NCBI GenBank assembly: GCA_019828595.1
Contig: JAHQRK010000004.1
Location: forward strand, 1,302,001 to 1,366,000
Length of the DNA: 64,000 nucleotides
Origin: Aphanomyces cochlioides
Lineage: Eukaryota; Oomycota; Saprolegniomycetes; Saprolegniales; Verrucalvaceae
Reading direction: 5' to 3'
The translations under genes were made by a program, and so were the position numbers. Shown piece after piece: positions 57,222 through 64,000 of the stretch (the stretch's first letter is position 1; every line of letters starts with the position of its first letter). Below the pieces are notes generated by a model that made no database searches, had not been told where the DNA came from, and worked only from the letters and a program-made list of their open reading frames with translations.

Positions 57222-60200
57222 TTAGAGTTGATCGTCCTCCAAATCGAGGGGATCAATTTCGTCGGCGTTCATGGAGTGGTGAGCTTTGCTGCAGAGCTCG
57301 TCGATGTGGTAATTGTTGGTGATGCTTTTGAGCATCGAGATGGCCGACAAGACGGGAGCCGGCAAAGTGAACTTCTCGAGATTGTCGCTGAAGTTTTCGA
57401 TCAAAGCAAACAGCGACCAGTCCGTCAAGCAGTTGGTGTCAGGCAATCTTGTTGCTTCTTGGTTCAATAGAACAGTCAGTGCCTCCGAGTTTGTGTAGAG
57501 GTCTGGGGCCCGATTTGAGAGGAATAAGTCAATCGTAGCAAGTGCAAAGAGGATGCGCTTGATCTCTGGTATGTCCGTGGTCAATTCTTCCAAGATTTCT
57601 GACGGGTGAATCTTGTATTGAGCCATGAAGTTGACGTGATGTTTGTAGTTGTGAGGCTTGCCTTGAGCTTTTAACAAAGCCATCTTGCGCTCAATAGTCT
57701 TGGTTGCAACAAGTGACTGAAACAAACTGAGGTCTTCATCTTGTGCGTACATAGCATGTGCAACGAGCTGAGGATCATCTCGCAAAATGCGTTGACATTC
57801 GGTGATACTGCCTTCGACTTTCTTGTCTCGAATGATCTTCTTCGCCAATTCGAGGTGGGCTGCAGCAGACTTGTTAAGTCGTTGTTTCTTCGCTTTGCCT
57901 TTGGTCTTTTTCGGGCGTGGCGCACTTGAATCTTCCAATACAATTCGAGGCACTGCAAAGTCTTCAAACGAGAGTTCCACGTCGTCTTCTTCGAGGATAT
58001 GAAAACGGTTGGATGTCGGCAGGGGATCCAAACGTGGGGACGAAGGCAAAGTACGTTTTGGAGCTGGTCCAGACCGGTAGCCCGTTACCAATTGAAGGTC
58101 CAGCGAGTTCTTGGGCTGCTCACTTGGTGGAGCAAGAGCGGGCGATTCGTTGGTAGACATTTCCACATCTTCTTGTTGTTTGTCTTGTCCATTGTTGTTA
58201 GGGGGATCGCTGTCACCAGACATATCGACATCAGAGCCATGAGAAGGAGCTGTTGGCTGTGGTTGTTCATCTTGACCATCTTCAGATGCCTCAGTTGAGT
58301 CGGCCTTGCCTTCCGCATTTGTTCCAGGGTCTTGATCATGATCGTCTCCATCATGTTCAGGTTCTTTTTCTCCTGACGGAGGAGATTTTGCCGCTGCCTT
58401 GGCCGCTTTTGCCTTCGCTTTTTCAGCCTTGGCCTCTGCACGTCGTGAAACAATCGACGGAGGCAATGTCTTGTTCAGAGCAGCGATCTTGTGCTGAAAC
58501 ACGACGACAAAAGGCTGACCCGACGGATCCGTAATGGTGATTTCGCGTAGTGCGTCGCCGGATTTTGGCACCAGCACTGCAGGAGGCGCAGACGACTTGA
58601 AAATGACTCTCAAATGCGGCGACTTGATGTTCTGACCAGCAGTAGGGTTGAATGCTGCTATCACTGACTTGGTCAATGCAGCCATTTTCTTGACAATTGC
58701 CTTGGCCATCGAAGGGTGACTGACCTTGTTGAACGTAACGTAGTAGTTGTTGCCATAACGCGAGTACTTGGGAACCAGGAAGTCTTTGCCACCAAGTCGA
58801 AACGTTGTGCCTCCCATTTCCACGCACGTAGACAAGTTGTAACTTGAGATCACAATGGTCTGTGGGTTCTTCTTGTGGATCAAAATGTTCGGAAATTTGG
58901 AGCCCCATAACGAACCAGGATTTTCCTTGACAAATTGATCGCAGATGACTTTTTCGGACCAGTCCTTGTAGCCTTCGCCCAACTTGACTGTGAGCTCGTA
59001 CACTTGGGACTGGGGGGTGAGCAAAATGTTTTCAATGAAGGCGTCCATGTCACCAGAGTCTTTGTAGAATGCGTCCGCCATGGCCTCGCATCGCGCAATA
59101 TCGTCATCGGCAATAGCATCAGCACCAGTGTTGCGATGTTTCGCGCCTTTGGGGGCATTGCCTTGCTTGGAATCTTTCTTGGACGAAGCTGAATCCTTGC
59201 CGGGAGTCTTTTGCGTCCATGGATTGGCCTTTTCAGCGTTTTGTTGCTCTTGATCGCCTTGTATTTGTGTCTGCCGCGGTAGGAGGATCAACAGCGCCAT
59301 TTCCTTGAGCAACGGATTTGTCGACAATGTCTTGATTTGACTGGTCATTGTCATTGTTTGTCGATTGTTCCTCTTGAATAACTTCTCCAGGAGTATCACA
59401 CGGCTTCGCTTGGCCGTTAATGTCGCCTGACCCATCAACCTCAGAGTGAATTTGAGTATTTCCCTCGTCGGTTAAGGCCTCGGTTTCAGTAGAATCCTTC
59501 CCTCGGCGTCTCCAGAGACCATATCCACGTCCTCTTGAGATTTTTCTTCTTCCTCTCCCGTTCTAGGAGGCTCAGCACAGGGGGCGACGCGGTTGGTGGC
59601 TGCTGGCTCAGTCCCATTGGTCACGAGAAAGGCCGGGGCCAGACCCCCAGTGACAGGGGTAGAAGGGGAATCCATGCCATCCCCGCAGCACGGTGACTGG
59701 GGTACACCATTGCTCCGGCGAGAACCCAAATCGGGATACCGCCCCCGCCCCTCCGAAGAGGCCCCTGGGGGGAAGTAGACAGAACCGCAGGGTGTGCCCA
59801 TAGGGGGGGCCCTCGTAGCCTCTAGGGCTGGCATGGACCCCGTTTTCTCGCCGCCTTCACTGGGGATCGACTCCAATTGGAGTCCAGGGAAGCAGCCACC
59901 ACAGGCACAAGGCCCCAGTGGTTCGCCCTCCTGAGTGAGGGCTTCGCTAGACAAGTTAACGACAGTGGTCTGGGGGTCAACCACTGACCCACTGAGGTTG
60001 ACCCCCCCTGGAACTCCGGCGAGTGGAGCACCAGGTGAAGCGCTGGGGGAGCGAGACGCAGATTGGTCTCCAGAGACGCTGTTGGGGTCGAACTCGACCT
60101 CCACTTCGGCCCTAGGGTTAGGTGTAGAGACATTACTCACACCACTTCCGCCATCCTGATTGGACGACGAAAGTGGGTGAGGTGATACAATACCTGGAAT

Positions 60201-60260
60201 GATGGTGACTCCGTGAGTGTTGGTCTCACGGAGCTCGGAACAGCTGTTGGCGTTGGACAT
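57222..60260 (-). pseudogene. ORF1 of M1 with compensating frameshifts
   Basis: ATG at complement of 60258-60260, TAA at complement of 57222-57224; the total span of 3,039 nt equals 1,012 codons plus stop. A one-base deletion near 59503 (GAGGGAAGG for GAGGGGAAGG) and a one-base insertion near 59268 (GACACAAATAC for GACAAAATAC) leave about 240 nt out of frame, and the first shift ends in an early stop. Outside this stretch the protein matches the other copies. It does not have the G-run deletion of P1 and P2. Variants: NTGADAIADDD, EGKADSTEASEDGQ. Confidence 0.9.
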
Positions 60261-60321
60261 TTTGAGCGCGGCGGCACTTGATAACTTCTTGACTTGAGGG
60301 GTACGAGGCAAATTCGGAAGT
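60261..60321 (-). promoter_or_regulatory. 5' UTR of M1
   Basis: About 61 nt on the minus strand, identical in its border to P1 and P2. 60301-60322 is the complement of the 5' terminal stretch that pairs with the 3' UTR. Confidence 0.75.
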
Positions 60322-60336
60322 CCTACGACATGCTGG
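60322..60336. repeat. TSD of M1, right copy (15 bp)
   Basis: CCTACGACATGCTGG directly after M1's 5' end (complement of GACTTCCG). The match with 45535-45549 shows M1 inserted into P1's ORF2 by a staggered cut. Confidence 0.88.
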
Positions 60337-63300
60337 TCAATGATATCCGCTCCCAACTCAAAGAATTCCATTCTCAACGATTGGAGAAACAACATCTGCC
60401 GTTGAAGAAGTTAGCTGTCGAGATCGCTTCGCTTTTGCAAGTCCCCAACATGCGTCAAGATGCAGTGCTGGTGGATCGAGTGCGAGACCTTCAAAAGCAA
60501 ATTCACGAGCTGCAAGATCGAGACAAGCAGTTTCGTCAAGACCAGGCGTTCCAACTTCACTTGTACAAAGCAGAGCGCTCGTCCAAGTTCCACTTCATGT
60601 CCCCTGTCCCTACCCCCTTGAAGAAGACAGTCTTCAAAGAGTTGGTGGATGTCAATGGAAATGTTGTCTCCAATCAACAAGGCATGTCTGACGTCCTGGT
60701 CGACTACTACAAGGACTTGTTTGCAGCTCCCGAGGTGCAGCGATCTGGAGACGAAGTGTCGTCATTTCTGACCCCATTGACTCGACACAAGCAACTGCCA
60801 GAGCAAGCCCAGAAAGAGCTGTCGGCTCCCTTGCGCGCCAACGAGTTTTATCATGCTATTCGACACAGCAGTTCGAACTCAGCGCCAGGTCCCAACGCTC
60901 TGCCATTCGAAGTCCTCAAACTTGCACCTCACAAGTGGTCGTTGGTATTGGAGCTGCTATTCACACATCAGCTTTATTCTCACCCTCGCTTGACTCCCAT
61001 GCAACTTGTCAGTACGCTGGTGTTGCTGCACAAGAAAGGCCCCAAGTCACAAGCCAAGAACTATCGGCCCATTAGCCTACTCAACACGGGTGTGAAAATC
61101 CTGACGAGTATTCTGGCTTATCGACTCCAGCGCCACATTCGACACATCATCCACCCGGACCAGCAAGGCTTTATCCGTCGAAGCAATATCCAAACCAATA
61201 TTGCACGACTGGATGACATGCTGCACCACATCAAACTACACAGTCCATCCTCGATGGTGGCACTGCTTGACTTTGAGAAAGCTTTTGATCGCGTGGACCA
61301 CGCGTACTTGCTCCGCGTCCTCCGTCACTATGGCTTTCCCGAAACCTTTGTTGACATGGTTCGCGTACTGTACTCGGGCCGCAAGTCTCGCATCTTGGTG
61401 AACGGCTTCTTGTCCAAGCCAGTTCACATCTCACGCGGTGTGTTGCAAGGTGATCCACTGTCGCCACTTCTGTTTGTGATCGCTTTGGAACCGATGTGCC
61501 AACTCCTACGGCAACACTCCAACTATGGCATCAAGTGTGGGGATCGCTACCACACTGGGAGTTACTTTGCCGATGACTCGCAACTCTATGCGGCAAATGA
61601 GACGTGCCTCCACCGGCAGCTTGCATTGGTTCAAACCTTTTGCGACAAGTCTGGTTTCCGACTCAACGTAGACAAGACCCAAATTCTGACTTACAGCCAG
61701 TTGAATGGGAACCTTGCCTCACTACAAGTTACTTCCGACAGTCCCGTGAAGGCTCTTGGTATCTTGGTTGCGCCCAATCTTTCTCCATTGGCACGTTTCA
61801 ATTACGTGTTTGAGAAGTTTGTGGCTCGCTTGTCTTTGTGGCTCTACAAGGCTCGAACCATGGCCGGAAAAGTCACTATCCTGCACAGCATATGTCTGCC
61901 TGTGTTATGGTACCAACTGGCTTTTGTCCCTGCCGACAAAGACCTGGCCAAAAAGATCGACAAGGCCATGCTTCAATTTATGCATGGTGAAGAAATCAAC
62001 CCATCCTCCTCTGTCCATGGCCTCCGTTTGATCAAAAAGGAGATCCTATTCATGCCGAAGAAGTCCGGTGGCTTAGGCCTGCACCATGCACTTGCTTTAT
62101 GGCAACAACACAACCGCTCTGTCATGATCAGATGCATTCAAGCCATCACCACCCCACCCCGCAAGTCTGCCATGGCCGCCTGGATTACGCCGGGCTATAC
62201 TCTCCTCGAGAAGGCTTTTCATCCATGGGGTTCCCCCCGAGATCTCCTCTTGGCGAATGGCTCTTCTGCATTCATCAGACAACTGTACAAGAATCCCAAT
62301 ATCACTCCAATGTGGAAAGCCTTATTGAGTAGCTGGTTTGAATCCCGCTGGACTCCGTACGGCTGTCCAAATCACATCTCATCTTTGGATGTTCCCCTTT
62401 GGCACAACTCGTATCTGCCTGGACTCGAAGACCTATACGATCAGTGCTCTACATCGACGCAAGACCAAGCCAATGTATTGGCTTCGCTTCACATCACGAA
62501 GTTGTCGCATTTGTTGACTCCGTGTCAGCGAGTTTGGCCAGCTTCGATCTTGTTCGACAAAATCAACCGTGCCTGCCGCCAAGCCAATTTTGTCCCTCCA
62601 ACGAAACAATGGATCTCAATCTTGGTGACCAAGTTATCACGATTGTTTGAGATTGTTTCTGAAGAGGATGCTCCCGTGTTCCACTTGCCGACGCCAAGCT
62701 CTGAATGGATGGAATGGCACTGGATGATTCACCCTGACTCGAGTCCGATCTTGTTGGCGCTTGCGACTTCGAAATCGGCTAAGATCAGAGCTTCTCCAGC
62801 TGCCAGCTCGTCCATTCTTCCTACCAAGCATCTCAACCTGCCATCCAACTTTTACGAAGACCCCAAGCGCCTTACCCAACTTGCCGCCTTCCTCCAACCC
62901 GACCACATTCTCCCTCGATATGGAGAGTTCATTTTCAAGACCCTTCTCCGCGCCAACGCCATGCAATATCTGTTTCAGTACCAAGACCCCAAGCCGACGT
63001 GTGTCTTCTGTCGTGTCAATGAGACGTACGAGCATTTCCTGTTCTCTTGTGGATATGGTCAATCTGTTTGGTATTCCTTCAAGACAATCCAGCGACTGCT
63101 CGAGTGTTCCTTTCCGTCCACGTGTCTGGAAATGTTCTACGAGACGCCCAAGCCGTCCGATGGATACTACATCCGTGGCTATCTGAAGATCTGGCCGATT
63201 GTCCGAGCCTGCGTGTATTATCAAATATGGCTCCAACGTGCCGATCGCACCTTTCGACCCGACCTCACAGCGAAGAGTCCGATGGAAGTTGCCATTCATG

Positions 63301-63449
63301 CTGCCTCTTTGATCAAGCTACATCTACAACAGCTCCTGGTTGATCTCCCTCTCAAGAAGGGATACACCAAGGTATTCAATGTGCTCAAGCATCTATCTTC
63401 GGACCCCTGGTTACGTCAACACATCATTCCTGACAGCGTCGTTTCATGA
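60322..63449 (+). pseudogene. ORF2 of P1, second part
   Basis: Open from the TSD to TGA at 63447-63449, about 1,042 codons, containing the linker, complete RT core and zinc motif, all in frame with the part at 44607-45549 once M1 is taken out. Variants: KQHLPLKK, SLLNTGVKIL (Gly for Asp next to the first RT motif), SAMAAWITPG, LLALATSK, WYSFKTIQ. No internal stop. Confidence 0.9.
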
Positions 63450-63597
63450 GTGAGCATGACGGCTCACCACTTCATCTCCTGTTCAATGACCACTTTGCCA
63501 TATTCTGTTTTCCAAGTTCTATTTATACAGTACGAGGCAAATTAGTAAGTCATTAGGGCCTTTGCTCAAAAATAAGGTTAATACAACTCATTTAACC
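63450..63597 (+). other. 3' UTR of copy P1
   Basis: 148 nt with the GTGAGC-ATGACG-GCTCAC hairpin shared with U4 and U5; ends in TTTAACC and abuts ORF1 site B. Confidence 0.85.
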
Positions 63598-64000
63598 ACA
63601 GACCATTGTGAGAAAGAGCTGTCGGCTCCCTTGCGCGCCAACGAGTTCTATCATGCTATTCGACACAGCAGTTCGAACTCAGCGCCAGGTCCCAACGCTC
63701 TGCCATTCGAAGTCCTCAAACTTGCACCTCACAAGTGGTCGTTGGTATTGGAGCTGCTATTCACACACCAGCTTTATTCTCACCCTCGCTTGACTCCCAT
63801 GCAACTTGTCAGTACGCTGGTGTTGCTGCACAAGAAAGGCCCCAAGTCACAAGCCAAGAACTATCGGCCCATTAGCCTACTCAACACGGATGTGAAAATC
63901 CTGACGAGTATTCTGGCTTATCGACTCCAGCGCCACATTCGACACATCATCCACCCGGACCAGCAAGGCTTTATCCGTCGAAGCAATATCCAAACCAATA
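63598..64000 (+). mobile_element. LINE fragment: ORF1 stub fused to ORF2 (runs off window)
   Basis: Begins at site B like U2, U5 and U7. After 14 nt of ORF1 it jumps to ORF2 at GAAAGAGCTG (63611/63612, one shared base), a deletion of about 3.1 kb of element sequence. ORF2 is then open from Lys474 (63613) through NYRPISLLNT to the window end. Variant AGCTTTATTC links it to P1 right and M1. Confidence 0.88.
63613..64000 (+). pseudogene. ORF2 fragment from codon 474
   Basis: 129 codons in the ORF2 frame, covering the start of the reverse transcriptase (LLHKKGPKSQAKNYRPISLLNT, HPDQQGFIRRSNIQTN) up to the window edge. The upstream endonuclease is deleted, so it is a pseudogene at least at its 5' side. 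Confidence 0.87.

Larger units (their letters stand above)
45548..60321 (-). mobile_element. LINE copy M1, complete length, minus strand, containing P2
   Basis: 3' end at 45548 (complement of TTTAACC), 5' end at 60321. Inserted into P1 with a 15-bp TSD and itself interrupted by P2 at 48943-56321. Without P2 the element would be about 7.4 kb and complete. ORF2 is open on both sides of P2; ORF1 has two compensating indels. Confidence 0.9.
60322..63597 (+). mobile_element. LINE copy P1, right part
   Basis: Continuation of P1 from ORF2 codon ~310 to the 3' end at 63597, after M1. The 3' end abuts a site-B fragment (CC-ACAGACC). Confidence 0.9.
1..64000. repeat. Tandem and nested array of a single LINE family
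   Basis: Every part of the window can be matched to another part as the same non-LTR retrotransposon. Positions 1-38930 are eight + strand copies head to tail; 38931-64000 holds antisense fragments and three nested complete-length copies. Copies differ by scattered substitutions and a few indels. No unique host sequence separates them. Similar LINE clusters are known at Drosophila telomeres (HeT-A/TART) and in green algae (Zepp, ZeppL); which chromosomal site this represents cannot be read from the window. Confidence 0.95.

Noticed and set aside
56324..63597. Twin-priming inversion (antisense 5' half followed by sense 3' half)
   Set aside because: First considered for 56324-63597, but the matching 13- and 15-bp duplications at 48930/56322 and 45535/60322 show nested insertions of complete elements instead.
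1..64000. CRISPR array, bacterial operons or LTR retrotransposon
   Set aside because: Repeat units are kilobases long, code for EEP endonuclease-RT, have no LTRs, integrase or protease, and no short repeat-spacer pattern.

Overview
The window is a solid block of one eukaryotic non-LTR retrotransposon (LINE) family. I find no host gene, tRNA, rRNA, LTR or CRISPR array, and every base can be assigned to a copy or fragment of the element. The complete element is about 7.38 kb: a ~62-nt 5' UTR, ORF1 (1,012 aa), a 78-nt spacer, ORF2 (1,351 aa: AP-type endonuclease, reverse transcriptase, C-terminal zinc motif), and a 148-nt 3' UTR that ends in a hairpin without poly(A). The organism is a eukaryote with intron-free LINE genes and near-balanced base composition. 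The sequence does not settle whether it is an alga, oomycete, early-diverging fungus or something else. Head-to-tail LINE clusters of this kind recall Zepp/ZeppL of green algae (subtelomeric or centromeric) and HeT-A of Drosophila telomeres, but I cannot show homology to either.

Layout. From 1 to 38930 eight copies lie head to tail on the + strand: U0 (1-1722), U1 (1723-5652), U2 (5653-10586), U3 (10587-14150), U4 (14151-21465), U5 (21466-27389), U6 (27390-33006) and U7 (33007-38930). Each lacks a variable part of its 5' end and abuts the 3' end of its left neighbour with no target-site duplication (TSD). From 38931 to 41429 lies a scrambled antisense segment. From about 41430 to 63597 three complete-length elements are nested: P1 (+) is interrupted by M1 (-) with a 15-bp TSD, and M1 is interrupted by P2 (+) with a 13-bp TSD. 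From 63598 to 64000 is a deleted fragment of another + copy.

Main observation. All 11 visible 3' junctions, in both orientations, have the form ...TTTAA-CC-(A/G)..., where the CC also belongs to the target or truncated copy. This fits priming of reverse transcription from a DNA 3' end finishing in GG, paired with CC at the RNA 3' terminus. Copies inserted inside DNA have TSDs; the tandem copies do not. Diagnostic variants change stepwise along the array. Together this suggests directional growth, for example by addition to chromosome ends or broken ends, with nested insertion plus direct-repeat recombination as the main alternative.

Coding capacity. ORF2 is uninterrupted in U4, U5 and U7. 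ORF1 is uninterrupted from codon 3 only in U4, which lacks its ATG. The three copies with a true 5' end (P1, M1, P2) all carry frameshifts, some in homopolymers. No copy here is therefore plainly autonomous, although the ~99% similarity judged by eye points to recent activity.
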